64,000 nt of DNA from positions 26,438 to 90,437 of the forward strand of contig NZ_JAEFCF010000020.1 of the NCBI RefSeq assembly GCF_016405985.1. Direction: 5' to 3'. Numbering within the stretch: the first letter of the stretch is position 1; every line of letters starts with the position of its first letter. Source of the DNA: Paracoccus sp. IB05. GTDB lineage: Bacteria > Pseudomonadota > Alphaproteobacteria > Rhodobacterales > Rhodobacteraceae. The position numbers and the translations under genes are program-made. Positions 1-10,119 of the stretch are shown piece by piece. The notes under the pieces are model-generated. The model ran no database searches, was not told where the DNA came from, and saw nothing but the letters and a program-made list of their open reading frames with translations.

Positions 1-427
1 CATCGGTATCGACGACGTCAAAGGTGGTCGCGGTGCCGAAATCAACCACGATCAGATTGCCGCCATGACGGTCAAAGGCGCCAGCGGTATTGACCAGCCG
101 GTCGGGGCCGACTGTCGTGCCCTGATCGACCCTCGGCTGATGCGGCAACAGGCATTCGGGCTTGCCCACCACCAGCGGGCGGCAGTCGAAATAGCGGTTC
201 GACAGCACGCGCAGATTGAACACCACCCGCGGCACGGTAGACGAGATGATCACCTCGCCGATCTTCACCTCCAGCCGGTTCAGCAGCAAAAGCGAGGAGA
301 GCCAGACGAAATATTCATCCGCCGTGCGTTTGTGATCGGTGCCGATGCGCCAGGTGGCGATGAACTTCGCCCCGTCCCAGATCGCAAAGACGGTATTGGT
401 ATTGCCGCAGTCGATCGCGAGAAGCAT
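1..427 (-). CDS. coaX: Type III pantothenate kinase, 3' part missing
   Basis: Pantothenate kinase catalyses the first step of coenzyme A synthesis (pantothenate + ATP) in the cytosol. The 142 visible residues start MLLAIDCGNTNTVFAIWDG, the phosphate-binding DxGNT motif of the type III (CoaX, acetate/sugar-kinase fold) family. They continue through VGPDRLVNTAGAF and end in the second nucleotide-binding motif VDFGTATTFDVV. The C-terminal ~110 residues expected for the family (~255 aa) lie beyond the window edge. The ATG at 425-427 is the only start that keeps the whole N-terminal motif. birA lies 22 bp upstream on the same strand, so the two cofactor genes are probably co-transcribed from the tail of the nuo operon. 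Confidence 0.94.
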   Translation of the reverse strand, partial: MLLAIDCGNTNTVFAIWDGAKFIATWRIGTDHKRTADEYFVWLSSLLLLNRLEVKIGEVIISSTVPRVVFNLRVLSNRYFDCRPLVVGKPECLLPHQPRVDQGTTVGPDRLVNTAGAFDRHGGNLIVVDFGTATTFDVVDTD

Positions 428-449
428 CCGCCGCTCCCTGGGGTTCGTG

Positions 450-1178
450 TCAGAAAAACACATCCGCTGCCGGAATGGCAACGGTGCCAGAGCCCATGCG
501 CAGAACCAGATTGCCGTCCTGGTCGATGGTCTCGAATATGCCCTCGCGGGTCTCGGATCCGGTGCGGGCGATGATCTTCTCGCCAATCCGCGCGGCGCGC
601 GACAGCCAGGCGGCGCGGATTGGCGCGAAACCCTCGGTGCGGAAAATGGCTTCCCAATGCGTCATCGCAGGCGCCAGCGCATCGAGGAAGCGCGCGGGCG
701 TCACCCGCACCCCGGTTTCCCCAAGGAGCGAAACCGGCGCCACCGCGCCCGGCTCTACCGCCGAAGCCGGCGGCGCATGGAGGAGATTCACGCCCATCCC
801 GATCACCAGCATCGGGCCAGAGGCCTCAAGCAGGATCCCCGTCAGTTTGCCCCCATTCAGAAGCACATCATTGGGCCATTTCAGCGCGAAACCCGTGCCA
901 TTCCCGACCACCGCAACAAAGGCGTCATATAGCGCCAGCGCCGCGATGAAACTCCGCAGCCCCAGCCGCGCAGGGGCTTCGTCCAGGCGTTGCGCAAGGC
1001 TGCCGTAGAAATTCCCCGGCGGGCTGGTCCAGGGCCTTGCCCGCCTGCCCTTCCCTGCCGTCTGCTCGCCCGCCAGAATCCACAGAGGCCCCCGAAGATC
1101 GGGGGCCTGCCGGAAGGCCTCGAGATTGGTGGAGTCGACCGAAGCCAGCTCGACCCGGGTTACCAGGTCAGAGCACAA
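450..1178 (-). CDS. birA: Biotin--[acetyl-CoA-carboxylase] ligase
   Basis: This 242-residue protein activates biotin with ATP and attaches it to the biotin carboxyl carrier protein. Visible motifs are the VDSTN segment (residues 14-18), the biotinyl-AMP loop GKGRRARPW (42-50) and KWPNDV (100-105) with the catalytic lysine. There is no N-terminal helix-turn-helix, so it is the class I, non-repressor form. The reading frame has no ATG near the front; the best start is TTG at 1176-1178, which overlaps the end of nuoN by 11 bp and so suggests translational coupling. coaX follows 22 bp downstream. Confidence 0.92.
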   Translation of the reverse strand: MCSDLVTRVELASVDSTNLEAFRQAPDLRGPLWILAGEQTAGKGRRARPWTSPPGNFYGSLAQRLDEAPARLGLRSFIAALALYDAFVAVVGNGTGFALKWPNDVLLNGGKLTGILLEASGPMLVIGMGVNLLHAPPASAVEPGAVAPVSLLGETGVRVTPARFLDALAPAMTHWEAIFRTEGFAPIRAAWLSRAARIGEKIIARTGSETREGIFETIDQDGNLVLRMGSGTVAIPAADVFF

Positions 1179-2625
1179 GCGCTTTTGCCGCCGTCAAAGC
1201 CGGCTCCTCGATGCCGAAGAGATTGATCGCCCCCAGGACAAGGATCGCGGCAACCGCCATCATCAGCACCCATTGCACCGCCGACATACGGCTTTCCGCC
1301 GGATCTTCGGTATCGCCGAAATAGATGAAGTAGACGACGCGCAGATAGTAGAAGGCGCCGATCACCGAAGCGATCCCGCCCGCCACCGCCAGCCAGACCA
1401 TGCCCGCATCCACCGCCGCTTTCAGCACCGCGAATTTGGCGTAGAAGCCGATAAAGGGCGGCACACCTGCAAGGCTGAAGAACAGCATCAAAAGCGCCAG
1501 CGCCTTCAGCGGCTCGGTCTTCGAGAGCATCTTCAGGCTGGCAATATCGGTGACCGGGCGGCCATTACGCTCCATCCCGAGGATGAAGGCGAAGGAGCCC
1601 ACGCCCATGGTGACATAGATCACCATATAGATCAGCATGGCCTGGACGCCCTGTACGGCCTGATCAGCCGTACCGGTGGTCGCGGCGGCAAGGCCGATCA
1701 GCGCATAGCCCATATGGGCGATCGAGGAATAGGCCATCAGGCGCTTGATGTCTTTCTGACCGATCGCGGCAATCGCGCCGAGATACATCGACAGAACCGA
1801 CAGCGCCGCCAGCACCTGGCCCCATTGCGCCGGGATCGAGCCGAAGGCATCCCAGGCCAGCCGCGCGATCAGCGCCATCGCGGCGACTTTCGGCGCGGTG
1901 GCGAAGAAGGCGGTCACCGGAGTGGGCGAGCCCTCATAGACGTCGGGCGTCCACATGTGGAAGGGTGCCGCCGAGATCTTGAAGGCAAGCCCCGCCAGCA
2001 TGAACACCAGGCCAAAGAGCAGCCCCAGCGAGACATCGGCCTGAAGTGCGGCGAAGATGCCGTCGAATTGCGTCGTTCCGGTAAAGCCGTAGACCAGCGA
2101 GGCACCAAAGAGCAGCATCCCGGAAGACAGCGAGCCGAGGACGAAATATTTCAGACCGGCTTCCGAGGATTTCGCAGAATCGCGGCGCATTGCGGCGGTC
2201 ACGTAAAGCGCGAGCGACTGCAGCTCGAGCCCCATGTAAAGCGCCATGAGATCACCGGCCGAGACCATCATCATCATGCCGGTCACAGCCAGGGTCACGA
2301 TCACCGGATATTCAAAGCGCAGCATATTGTAGCGCTGCATATAGTCCTGGCTCATCACCAGCACGGCGGCCGAGGATACGAGGATCGTCACCTTGGCAAA
2401 GCGCGCAAAGGGGTCGTCGTTGAACATGCCGTGGAAGGCCGTCCGGCTGCCCTCGCCGCCAAGGCCGATCCACAGCGCAAGCGCCACGAAAAGCCCCGCC
2501 GTGGCCCAGACCAGCGGCACCGCCACTTTGTCCTTGCCGGTGTAGACACCGAACATGAGCGCGGCCATCGCGTAAAGCGCGAGGATCACCTCGGGCAGAA
2601 CGGTGTTGAAATCAACTGCGGTCAT
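1168..2625 (-). CDS. nuoN: NADH-quinone oxidoreductase subunit N
   Basis: NuoN is one of the three antiporter-like proton-pumping subunits of complex I in the cytoplasmic membrane. The 485-residue protein is almost entirely membrane helices. It carries the family segment [17 protein letters not shown] near residues 221-237 (discontinuous helix TM7 region) and conserved lysines such as in [19 protein letters not shown]. Length matches bacterial NuoN (about 480). It is the last nuo gene; nuoM lies 12 bp upstream and birA overlaps its stop codon. Confidence 0.97.
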   Translation of the reverse strand: MTAVDFNTVLPEVILALYAMAALMFGVYTGKDKVAVPLVWATAGLFVALALWIGLGGEGSRTAFHGMFNDDPFARFAKVTILVSSAAVLVMSQDYMQRYNMLRFEYPVIVTLAVTGMMMMVSAGDLMALYMGLELQSLALYVTAAMRRDSAKSSEAGLKYFVLGSLSSGMLLFGASLVYGFTGTTQFDGIFAALQADVSLGLLFGLVFMLAGLAFKISAAPFHMWTPDVYEGSPTPVTAFFATAPKVAAMALIARLAWDAFGSIPAQWGQVLAALSVLSMYLGAIAAIGQKDIKRLMAYSSIAHMGYALIGLAAATTGTADQAVQGVQAMLIYMVIYVTMGVGSFAFILGMERNGRPVTDIASLKMLSKTEPLKALALLMLFFSLAGVPPFIGFYAKFAVLKAAVDAGMVWLAVAGGIASVIGAFYYLRVVYFIYFGDTEDPAESRMSAVQWVLMMAVAAILVLGAINLFGIEEPALTAAKALVL

Positions 2626-2637
2626 TGTCGCGCTTCC

Positions 2638-4197
2638 TCAGTGCATTGCCGCCTGCTCAGCCAGAACGGGCAGAGCGGCACGGTAGTTCTCGATCAGATG
2701 GGTCACGGACGGGCCGATGATATCGGTGACCGCGCTCGGATAGATGCCGAGGAACAGGGTCATCGCCACCAGGGGCGCGAAGATCAGTTTCTCACGCGCG
2801 GTCATGTCGGTGATCAGCTTCAGGCTGTCTTTCGTAAGCGTGCCGAAGACCACCCGGCGGTAGAGCCAGAGCGCGTAAGAGGCCGAGAAGATCACGCCCG
2901 AAGCCGCGAAGAAGGCGATCCAGGTGTTGACCTGATAGATGCCCATGATCGTCAGGAATTCACCCACGAAACCAGAGGTGCCGGGAAGGCCGACATTGGC
3001 CATGGTGAAGAACATGAAGACCATCGCATAGGCCGGCATCCGGTTCACAAGGCCGCCATAGGCGTCGATCTCGCGGGTATGCATCCGGTCATAGATCACG
3101 CCGACACAAAGGAACAAAGCGCCCGAGATGAAGCCGTGGCTGATCATCTGGAAGATCGCGCCATCGACACCCTGCTGGTTCATCGCGAAAATCCCCATGG
3201 TCACGTAGCCCATATGGGCGACCGAGGAATAGGCGATCAGCTTTTTCATATCCGACTGAACCAGCGCGACCAGCGAGGTATAGACCACCGCAATCGCCGA
3301 CATCCAATAGACCAGCGGCGCCAGCAGATCCGAGGCCACCGGGAACATCGGCAGCGAGAACCGCAGGAAGCCGTAGCCGCCCATCTTCAGCATCACCGCC
3401 GCCAGGATCACCGACCCCGCGGTCGGCGCCTGAACGTGGGCATCGGGCAGCCAGGTGTGAACCGGCCACATCGGCATCTTGACCGCGAAACTCGCAAAGA
3501 ACGCGAGGAACAGCAGCGTCTGCACGCCGCCGACCACATGGATGCCCAGAAGGTCAAAGGCCTCGAAGCTGAAAGTATGGGTCAGAAGCGAGACCTGGCC
3601 CTCTCCACAGGCACCGATACAGGTGGTGCCGGCATCCATATACATGAAGATCATCGCCACCAGCATCAGGACGGACCCGAGGAAGGTGTAGAGGAAGAAT
3701 TTGAACGCCGCATAGATGCGGTTCACGCCGCCCCAGACCCCGATGATCAGGAACATCGGGATCAGCCCTGCCTCGAAGAAGAGGTAGAACATCACCAGAT
3801 CCAGCGCGCAGAACACGCCGATCATCAGCGTCTCAAGGATCAGAAACGCGATCATGTATTCTTTGACGCGTTTCGTCACATCCCAGGCCGACCAGATTAC
3901 CAGCGGCATGAGGAAGGTCGTCAGCATGACGAAGAGGATCGAGATCCCGTCGACGCCAAGCCGCCATTTCAGGCCGAGGATCCAGTCACGTTCGGTGACG
4001 AACTGGAAATCCGGGTTCGACGGATCGAACTCCGCCAGCAGGAAGAGGCTGGCAAGGAAGGTTGCGATGGTCGCGAACAGCGCCAGATATTTGGCGTTGC
4101 CGCGTGCGGCCTCGTCATCGCCCCTGAGGAACAGCGCCATGATCAGCGCTGCAACCAGCGGCAGGAAGAGGATGATATTGAGAAGTTGTTGTGCCAT
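2638..4197 (-). CDS. nuoM: NADH-quinone oxidoreductase subunit M
   Basis: This 519-residue polytopic membrane protein is the middle antiporter-like proton-pumping subunit of complex I. It shows the [18 protein letters not shown] signature around residues 240-262, a buried glutamate in the [11 protein letters not shown] helix, and the [18 protein letters not shown] lysine segment. Length is normal for the family (about 510). It sits between nuoL (15 bp gap) and nuoN (12 bp gap), the standard order. Confidence 0.97.
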   Translation of the reverse strand: MAQQLLNIILFLPLVAALIMALFLRGDDEAARGNAKYLALFATIATFLASLFLLAEFDPSNPDFQFVTERDWILGLKWRLGVDGISILFVMLTTFLMPLVIWSAWDVTKRVKEYMIAFLILETLMIGVFCALDLVMFYLFFEAGLIPMFLIIGVWGGVNRIYAAFKFFLYTFLGSVLMLVAMIFMYMDAGTTCIGACGEGQVSLLTHTFSFEAFDLLGIHVVGGVQTLLFLAFFASFAVKMPMWPVHTWLPDAHVQAPTAGSVILAAVMLKMGGYGFLRFSLPMFPVASDLLAPLVYWMSAIAVVYTSLVALVQSDMKKLIAYSSVAHMGYVTMGIFAMNQQGVDGAIFQMISHGFISGALFLCVGVIYDRMHTREIDAYGGLVNRMPAYAMVFMFFTMANVGLPGTSGFVGEFLTIMGIYQVNTWIAFFAASGVIFSASYALWLYRRVVFGTLTKDSLKLITDMTAREKLIFAPLVAMTLFLGIYPSAVTDIIGPSVTHLIENYRAALPVLAEQAAMH

Positions 4198-4212
4198 GGA
4201 TCCCGGGCCCCT

Positions 4213-6585
4213 TTACCTGGCGCCACCGAAAAGCGTCATCCAGGTGACCAGGGCAACAATCCCGAGCACCATGGCGAAGGCATAGTGGAAGACAAAGCCC
4301 GACTGGGCGCGATTTGCGAGGCGGGTGAAGAAGGGGATAATCCCCATCGCCACCCCGTTGATGGTTCCGTCAATGACCTTGACGTCATTCTTCCAGAACA
4401 GCCGGCCAAGGGCTTTCGAGCCTTTGACGAAGACGAAATTATAAACCTCGTCGAAATACCATTTGTTCAGGAGGAAGAGGTAGAGCGGGCGCTGCTGCTC
4501 TGCCAGACGGCGCGGCCAGGATGGGTTCCTGATGTAGAAGAGCCAGGACAGGACCAGACCGATCAGCATCGCGACAAAGGGCGAGACCTTGACCCAGGAC
4601 GGCACCATATGGGCCGCCGCGATGATGGTATTCGGCGCATGGCCCGAAGCCTCGACCTTTGCTGCGTCGACGCGGGTGCCGACCACGGCCTGCTCATCGG
4701 CACCGTAAGGCAGCATCAGAAGCGCGCCTTTGGGCGCCACACCATGGGACTCAGCCACCGCCGCGCCGTGATCCGCGGCCTCGACCGCTTCACCCGGATC
4801 GGTCACACCGGCATCCACCGTTGCAAGAGCCTCAGCCTGAGCGGCTGCATTTGCCGCCTCCTCAGCCGTCAGCGCATCGCCTGCGGCTTCAGCTTCGGCA
4901 TGCGCCGTCTCACCCGCCGCAGCCTGATCGGCGGCAGGTTCAGCATGGCCCTCCTCGACGTGATGGGCCGCAAGCTGCTCCATCCCGAACCAGGTCCGCA
5001 TCTTTTCTTCGTCGCCGAAGAAGACCTTGTACCAGATCATCCCCGAGAACAGAGCGCCAAGCGACAGCACCGCCAGCGGGATCAGCATAACCAGCGGGCT
5101 TTCATGCGGCTCATGGTGATGGCCGTGCCCGTGATCAGCCCCGTGAGCATGCCCGTGATCATCATGGCCATGGGAGTGGCCATGATCCTGCGCATGGTCA
5201 TCCTGCGGTTTCTGATCGGCGCGGCTGGTGCCGTAAAAGGTCAGGAACATCAGCCGCCAGGAATAGAAGCTGGTCATGCCGGCGGCGATGACAAGCAGCC
5301 AGAAGGCGTAGTCCGACCCGATATAGGCGCTCTCGATCACGGCGTCTTTCGACAGGAAACCGGCGAAACCGTAATAGGTCAGCGGGATACCGACACCGGT
5401 GATGGCGAGCGTGCCGATCATCATCATCCAGAAGGTGAAGGGGATCTTTTTCCTCAGACCACCATACCAGCGCATATCCTGCTCGTGATGCGTCGCATGG
5501 ATCACCGAACCGGCGCCAAGGAACAGCATCGCTTTGAAGAAGGCGTGGGTGAAGAGGTGGAACATCGCGACCGGATAGGCGCCAACGCCTGCCGCCACGA
5601 ACATATAGCCCAGCTGCGAACAGGTCGAATAGGCGATCACGCGCTTGATGTCGTTTTGCACCAGACCCACTGTCGCGGCAAAGAAGGCGGTCGTGGCGCC
5701 AAGCACCGTGATGAAGCCGGTGGCATAGGGCGCATATTCAAAGACCGGCGACATCCGGCAGACGAGGAAGACGCCTGCGGTCACCATGGTAGCGGCGTGG
5801 ATCAGCGCGGAGACGGGCGTCGGCCCCTCCATCGCATCCGGCAGCCAGGTGTGCAGGAACAGCTGCGCCGATTTCCCCATCGCGCCGACAAAGAGCAGGA
5901 AGGCGATCAGGTTCACCGCATTCCAGTCGGTCCAGAGGAAGCGCAGCGTCACTTCGGACTTGCCCGGGATCGCGGCGAAGACCTGGTCGAACTGGATCGA
6001 ATCCGTCAAGAGGTAAAGGCCCGCGATGCCAAGGATGAACCCGAAGTCACCGACCCGGTTCGCGATGAAAGCCTTCATCGCCGCAGCACCGGCGGATTGT
6101 TTCTTCCAGTAGAAACCGATCAGCAGGTACGAGGCGACCCCCACCCCTTCCCAGCCGAAGAACATCTGCAGCAGGTTATCGGCGGTCACCAGCGTCAGCA
6201 TGGTGAAGGTGAAGAACGAGAGATAGGCGAAGAAACGCGCGCGGTAAGGCTCGTCATCCGTCCAGTTCTCGTCATGGGCCATATAGCCGAACGAATAGAG
6301 ATGGACCAGGGCCGAGACCGAGTTGACGACGACCAGCATGATTGCGGTCATCCGGTCAACGCGGATCGCCCATTCGGTCGCCAGCGTGCCGCTTTCGACC
6401 CAACGCATGAGCGTGATCTTATAGGTCTCGCCGTCAAAGCCAAGAAAGATGACCCAGCTCAGCGCCGCCGCAAGGAAGACCGCCGCCGTGGTCAGAACCT
6501 GGGCCGGCTTTTCACCGATGAACCGCCAGCCGAAGCCGCAGAGAATGGCCCCGATCAGCGGAGCGAAAAAGACAATCTGAACCAT
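4213..6585 (-). CDS. nuoL: NADH-quinone oxidoreductase subunit L, with two hydrophilic insertions
   Basis: NuoL is the distal antiporter-like subunit whose long lateral helix clamps the complex I membrane arm. The N-terminal two thirds carries the family signature [19 protein letters not shown] near residue 240-260 and [18 protein letters not shown]. At 790 residues it is clearly longer than the roughly 610-720 usual in the family. The excess lies in a histidine-rich stretch (about residues 453-493, many HGH/HDDHGH units) and an Ala/Glu-rich low-complexity stretch (about 533-648). Both precede the final helices that should include the lateral helix. nuoK ends 5 bp upstream. The insertions are read directly; their effect is unknown. 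Confidence 0.96.
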   Translation of the reverse strand: MVQIVFFAPLIGAILCGFGWRFIGEKPAQVLTTAAVFLAAALSWVIFLGFDGETYKITLMRWVESGTLATEWAIRVDRMTAIMLVVVNSVSALVHLYSFGYMAHDENWTDDEPYRARFFAYLSFFTFTMLTLVTADNLLQMFFGWEGVGVASYLLIGFYWKKQSAGAAAMKAFIANRVGDFGFILGIAGLYLLTDSIQFDQVFAAIPGKSEVTLRFLWTDWNAVNLIAFLLFVGAMGKSAQLFLHTWLPDAMEGPTPVSALIHAATMVTAGVFLVCRMSPVFEYAPYATGFITVLGATTAFFAATVGLVQNDIKRVIAYSTCSQLGYMFVAAGVGAYPVAMFHLFTHAFFKAMLFLGAGSVIHATHHEQDMRWYGGLRKKIPFTFWMMMIGTLAITGVGIPLTYYGFAGFLSKDAVIESAYIGSDYAFWLLVIAAGMTSFYSWRLMFLTFYGTSRADQKPQDDHAQDHGHSHGHDDHGHAHGADHGHGHHHEPHESPLVMLIPLAVLSLGALFSGMIWYKVFFGDEEKMRTWFGMEQLAAHHVEEGHAEPAADQAAAGETAHAEAEAAGDALTAEEAANAAAQAEALATVDAGVTDPGEAVEAADHGAAVAESHGVAPKGALLMLPYGADEQAVVGTRVDAAKVEASGHAPNTIIAAAHMVPSWVKVSPFVAMLIGLVLSWLFYIRNPSWPRRLAEQQRPLYLFLLNKWYFDEVYNFVFVKGSKALGRLFWKNDVKVIDGTINGVAMGIIPFFTRLANRAQSGFVFHYAFAMVLGIVALVTWMTLFGGAR

Positions 6586-6589
6586 TCTC

Positions 6590-6898
6590 TCAGCCCTTCA
6601 TCACATTCACGTCTTCGACGTCGATCGTTCCGCGGTTGCGGAAGAAGACGACGAGGATGGCGAGGCCGATGGCGGCCTCGGCTGCGGCGACCGTCAGCAC
6701 GAAGAGCGTGAAGATCTGCCCGGTCAGATCGCCGTTGAAGGACGAGAAAGACACAAAGCTGATATTGGCCGACAGGAGGATCAGCTCGATCGACATCAGG
6801 ATGACGATCACATTCTTCCGGTTGAGGAAGAGACCGAAGATCCCGATGACGAACAAAGTCGCCGCCACCATGATGTAATGTTCAATGCCTACTGCCAT
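6590..6898 (-). CDS. nuoK: NADH-quinone oxidoreductase subunit K
   Basis: This 102-residue protein has three predicted membrane helices and the conserved glutamates of Nuo[16 protein letters not shown] contains the first and [12 protein letters not shown] the second. It is a small proton-path subunit of the complex I membrane arm. Length is exactly typical (100-102). It sits directly before nuoL, but an inserted pair of exported-protein genes separates it from nuoJ, its usual immediate neighbour. Confidence 0.97.
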   Translation of the reverse strand: MAVGIEHYIMVAATLFVIGIFGLFLNRKNVIVILMSIELILLSANISFVSFSSFNGDLTGQIFTLFVLTVAAAEAAIGLAILVVFFRNRGTIDVEDVNVMKG

Positions 6899-6927
6899 CT
6901 CATCCGTCCCTCAGGCGCTCTCGCCCG

Positions 6928-7440
6928 TTATTGCCCCAGATCGTTGCGCTCTTTGTAAGGGGTCATCCCTTTGGCGCGCAGATCCGGAAAGTAAGTGTTG
7001 CAGGCGCAGGTCTCGGCGTTTTCACGCAGCTCGATCCCTTTGCCCAAAGCGGCTTTCACCGCCTGTTTCATCCGCGCCGCTGTCGCGGGTTGTTTCTTTG
7101 CCACGGCCTCGCGCAGGAAGGTCGTCGCGGCCAGCGCATTGGCAGCGTCATAGCTGCGCCCCTGCCCCGCGACCGCGACCATGCGCCCGCTTGCACAATG
7201 GGTGATCCTGAGGCCAGTGAAGCCCGAAAGCGCCGCGACCGGCGGCGTATCCGCCTCGGCCAGATCGCCATGCGCGGTGATGTTGTGGCTATAATCTTCG
7301 ACCACAATGCCGGTGCCCTCGATCTGCGCCGGAAAGCCGGTGCGCATCCCGGCCTCGACACCGCCACAAGGCGGCAGCGGCGTCAGCGCCCCGGCAGGAG
7401 CGGCAGTCAGAACGATCAGGGCGGAAAGCGCGAGCCTCAT
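6928..7440 (-). CDS. Exported protein of unknown function (pair member 1)
   Basis: The product is 170 residues with a clear signal peptide (MRLALSALIVLTAAPAGA). It has cysteines at the start of the mature part (PPCGG), in HCASGRMVAVAG and in a C-terminal CACNTYFPDLR motif, consistent with a disulfide-containing periplasmic protein. The start at 7438-7440 overlaps the upstream gene's stop as ATGA; a longer frame exists but would bury the signal peptide. It resembles the upstream gene (CAAGRALVLG and CGCKTLFPEM), so the two look like diverged tandem paralogues. No known domain was recognised. Location between nuoJ and nuoK suggests co-expression with complex I, but not necessarily function in it. 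Confidence 0.8.
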   Translation of the reverse strand: MRLALSALIVLTAAPAGALTPLPPCGGVEAGMRTGFPAQIEGTGIVVEDYSHNITAHGDLAEADTPPVAALSGFTGLRITHCASGRMVAVAGQGRSYDAANALAATTFLREAVAKKQPATAARMKQAVKAALGKGIELRENAETCACNTYFPDLRAKGMTPYKERNDLGQ

Positions 7441-7994
7441 CCCTTGCCCCCCATCTCGGGGAACAGCGTCTTGCAGCCGCAATCCAGTTTCATGATCCGC
7501 GTGGTCATTTCACCGTCCGGCCCCGGTGCTGAAAGATGCAGCCTCCCGCTGGAGATGCTCACCTCCTGCGCCGTATTCATTCCCCGTTCGTCAGCAAGGC
7601 GTGCGACGCCGCCCAGACCAAAGCCAGGCCTCGCGCCTTCGCGCGCCAGAAGATCATCGAAAGCAACGTAATTTTCCGGTTCAGCCTTCTCGGTGTCCAA
7701 AATCTCTGGTCCCAGAACCAGAGCCCTGCCCGCTGCACAATCCTGAACCACATAGTTGACCGCGCCGCCACAGGCGAAGCCTTCAAAGGTCGTCTGCACC
7801 ACAAAGCCGACGCCAATCGCTTTGGCCTCACTCAGGCTAACACTCTGTGCCGGGGCCGTTTGCCAGGAGATCGCGCAGTTCTTCCCATGCTTAGCCAGGT
7901 TCGAGTATCCGGACATATCAACAGAGCAGGCAAGCGCGGGCGAGACCGCCTGCGTTGCTGCTATACCTGCAATGACCAGAACCGCGCGGATCAT
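7437..7994 (-). CDS. Exported protein of unknown function (pair member 2)
   Basis: The product is 185 residues with an N-terminal signal peptide (MIRAVLVIAGIAATQAVSPALA, cleavage before CSVDM). The mature part has paired cysteines in FACGGAVNYVVQDCAAG and ends with LDCGCKTLFPEMGGKG. The C-x-C-x-T-x-F-P ending and the CAxGR segment are shared with the next gene, which overlaps by 4 bp. It begins 3 bp after the nuoJ stop, so it is embedded in the nuo transcript. No family was recognised with confidence. Confidence 0.8.
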   Translation of the reverse strand: MIRAVLVIAGIAATQAVSPALACSVDMSGYSNLAKHGKNCAISWQTAPAQSVSLSEAKAIGVGFVVQTTFEGFACGGAVNYVVQDCAAGRALVLGPEILDTEKAEPENYVAFDDLLAREGARPGFGLGGVARLADERGMNTAQEVSISSGRLHLSAPGPDGEMTTRIMKLDCGCKTLFPEMGGKG

Positions 7995-7997
7995 GGA

Positions 7998-8600
7998 TCA
8001 GAGCCCCTGCCCCGGTTTGATGTCTTTCATCTCGATGGTCTGGGCCGGGTCGCGCCACATCTGATGCAGCACGTTCTGGCGCTTGATGCCGGTGCGGTGG
8101 CGCAGCGTCAGCAGGATCGCCCCGATCATCGCGACCAGCAGCACGAGGCCCGCGGCCTGGAAGAGGTAGATATAGCGGTCATAGATCAACAGACCGATGG
8201 CGCGCGCATTGTCGATATCCGTGGGGGTCGGGTTAGAAATGCTGGCGCCGGAAGACACCCGCCAGGACCCGAAGGCGATCCCGATCTGCATCAGCAGCAC
8301 GACGCCAATCAGCAGCGCCAGCGGCATGGCCCGCGCCATCTCGCCCTTCAGCGCCGCGAAATCGACGTCGAGCATCATCACGACAAAGAGGAACAGCACC
8401 GCCACCGCGCCGACATAGACGATCAGCAGGAGCATCGCGATGAATTCCGCGCCCAAAAGCACGAAAAGCCCGGTGGCACCGACAAAGGCCGAAATCAGCC
8501 AGAGCACCGCATGCACCGGATTGCGGCTGAACGTCACCATCAGGCCCGAGCCAATGGTCACCAGCGCAAAGACATAAAAGGCAAAAACCGCGACGGTCAT
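7998..8600 (-). CDS. nuoJ: NADH-quinone oxidoreductase subunit J
   Basis: NuoJ is a five-helix membrane subunit of complex I close to the quinone-coupling region. The 200-residue protein starts [19 protein letters not shown] and carries the conserved [27 protein letters not shown] segment (described here in two overlapping pieces), whose broken helix is diagnostic for NuoJ. Length is normal. Its ATG overlaps the stop of the upstream carboxymuconolactone-decarboxylase-like gene by 4 bp. Confidence 0.96.
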   Translation of the reverse strand: MTVAVFAFYVFALVTIGSGLMVTFSRNPVHAVLWLISAFVGATGLFVLLGAEFIAMLLLIVYVGAVAVLFLFVVMMLDVDFAALKGEMARAMPLALLIGVVLLMQIGIAFGSWRVSSGASISNPTPTDIDNARAIGLLIYDRYIYLFQAAGLVLLVAMIGAILLTLRHRTGIKRQNVLHQMWRDPAQTIEMKDIKPGQGL

Positions 8601-9046
8601 TTGCTAGCTTCCTTCCTCTCGTCAAAGACGGACTGGGCAATGTCCAGCGCCTGTCTCATGGCGGGCAAACCGCCGAACATGCTCATTTGCCAGATCACCT
8701 CGGCGATCTCGCGTTCCGTGGCGCCGGCTTCCAGCGCGTGCCGGACCGTCACCCTGATCTGCGGCTCGCCGGCGCCAGCGGGCAGCAAGGCCCCCTGCAC
8801 CGTCAGCCCGGCCAGCGTCACCAGAAGCCGCGTGCGGCTGTCGAGCCCCTCGCGGTTAAAGGTCTTGCCGAACCACATTTCCATCAGATCCGCCGGCATA
8901 GTCGGAAACAGCTTGTCAAAGCCGCCCGCTTTCATGCCTTCGGTCATGCTTTCCGTGACCGAGGCCATGCCCGGATTGAAGCTTTTCAGCATCTCCTGGC
9001 TGCTTTCCATCATCTGGCTCAGCATTTTGGTATAGGCTTCGTTCAT
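8597..9046 (-). CDS. Carboxymuconolactone decarboxylase family protein
   Basis: The product is 149 residues. The C-terminal half has the CMD/AhpD-like helical pattern: [16 protein letters not shown], then [28 protein letters not shown], the region that in PcaC-like members surrounds the active site. No CxxC redox pair of AhpD is present, so a peroxidase role is unlikely. The N-terminal 50 residues are Met-rich and amphipathic ([16 protein letters not shown]). It overlaps nuoJ by 4 bp downstream and the collagen-like gene by 4 bp upstream, so it is translationally coupled inside the nuo operon. Substrate unknown. Confidence 0.85.
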   Translation of the reverse strand: MNEAYTKMLSQMMESSQEMLKSFNPGMASVTESMTEGMKAGGFDKLFPTMPADLMEMWFGKTFNREGLDSRTRLLVTLAGLTVQGALLPAGAGEPQIRVTVRHALEAGATEREIAEVIWQMSMFGGLPAMRQALDIAQSVFDERKEASK

Positions 9047-9591
9047 TCCGCGCCCTCCCCGCCGGACCCGCCGGCATTCCCCTGCTGGCAGAGGAAGAAA
9101 TTGACATTGGCAAAGCCCGTGGTTGCCGAAGTCACGACCCCTGGGTTCGAGCGTTCCTGGTCGGCGCTGCCCGCATAATCGGGAGACGCGTTCAGCACAA
9201 CCTCTCCTGCCGGGTTCCAGCCCGTGGGGCAGCCGCCCACGCGGCGCACGAGAAGCAGCGCATCCGGCCCCGGATCGCCATGGCCCGCCACGCCCTGCGG
9301 ACCGGCGGGGCCTTCGGGGCCCTGGACACCGATCTCGCCCTGCGGCCCCTGCGGGCCGGCGACGCCTTCGACGCCTTGCGGGCCGGCCGGGCCAACGGGC
9401 CCCTGCACGCCGCCGGGCCCCTGGGGTCCGGACGGGCCTTCCGGCCCTGCCGGGCCTGCGGCGCCGGCCGGGCCGATTGCCCCCTGCCCCCCCGGATCGC
9501 CCCTGAGCATCCCGCCAGCAAACAGAGCGACAAGGGCGAAGGTGATTGCCCCGCCCGCCGCTCCGGTAATTGCTGATTCAAGTCTGCTCAT
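9043..9591 (-). CDS. Membrane-anchored collagen-like (Gly-X-Y) repeat protein
   Basis: The product is 182 residues. One N-terminal hydrophobic segment ([14 protein letters not shown]) could be a signal anchor. It is followed by about 25 Gly-X-Y triplets between roughly residues 32 and 110 (units such as [20 protein letters not shown]), then a globular tail with two cysteines (GGCPTGW and FFLCQQG). Bacterial collagen-like proteins usually form surface-exposed or periplasmic trimeric rods; export here is inferred from the anchor. It overlaps the CMD-like gene by 4 bp and lies 33 bp after the nuoI stop, i.e. inside the nuo operon, which is unexpected for such a protein. Confidence 0.82.
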   Translation of the reverse strand: MSRLESAITGAAGGAITFALVALFAGGMLRGDPGGQGAIGPAGAAGPAGPEGPSGPQGPGGVQGPVGPAGPQGVEGVAGPQGPQGEIGVQGPEGPAGPQGVAGHGDPGPDALLLVRRVGGCPTGWNPAGEVVLNASPDYAGSADQERSNPGVVTSATTGFANVNFFLCQQGNAGGSGGEGAE

Positions 9592-9624
9592 GGCCTGGCC
9601 GGGTCTCCGGTTGGGGGGTCTGGC

Positions 9625-10119
9625 TTAACGATAGGGCGCGTCGAGTTCGAGGTTGCGGGCGATCTCGGCCTCCCACCGCGCGCCGTTCTCAAGGAGTTTG
9701 TCCTTGTTGTAGAACAGCTCTTCGCGGGTCTCGGTCGAGAATTCGAAATTCGGGCCTTCGACGATGGCATCGACCGGGCAGGCTTCCTGACAGAAGCCGC
9801 AATAGATGCATTTCGTCATATCGATATCGTAGCGCGTGGTGCGGCGCGAGCCGTCTTCGCGCGGCTCCGCATCGATGGTGATGGCCTGGGCCGGGCAGAT
9901 CGCCTCGCACAGCTTGCAGGCGATGCAGCGCTCTTCACCATTCGGGTAACGGCGCAACGCGTGCTCACCGCGGAAACGGGGCGAAAGCGGCCCCTTTTCA
10001 TGCGGATAGTTGATGGTGGGTTTCGGCTTGAAGAAATAGCGCATCCCGAGCGCAAAGCCCTTGATGAAATCCATCATCAGGAAATAGCGCGTGGCGCGGT
10101 TCCAGTCGATCTGGGTCAT
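9625..10119 (-). CDS. nuoI: NADH-quinone oxidoreductase subunit I
   Basis: NuoI carries two [4Fe-4S] clusters (N6a and N6b) that pass electrons toward the quinone site. The 164-residue protein shows both ferredoxin motifs: [11 protein letters not shown] (Cys 65, 68, 71, 75) and [11 protein letters not shown] (Cys 104, 107, 110, 114), each followed by a conserved Pro. Length is typical of the alphaproteobacterial and mitochondrial form. The ATG overlaps the stop of the upstream exported-protein gene (ATGA). Confidence 0.97.
   Translation of the reverse strand: MTQIDWNRATRYFLMMDFIKGFALGMRYFFKPKPTINYPHEKGPLSPRFRGEHALRRYPNGEERCIACKLCEAICPAQAITIDAEPREDGSRRTTRYDIDMTKCIYCGFCQEACPVDAIVEGPNFEFSTETREELFYNKDKLLENGARWEAEIARNLELDAPYR

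Noticed and set aside
1126..6711. Plus-strand open frame of 1861 codons antisense to nuoN, nuoM and nuoL
   Set aside because: It mirrors the codon pattern of the GC-rich minus-strand genes, is rich in His, Arg, Asp and Gln, and shows no domain or ribosome site.
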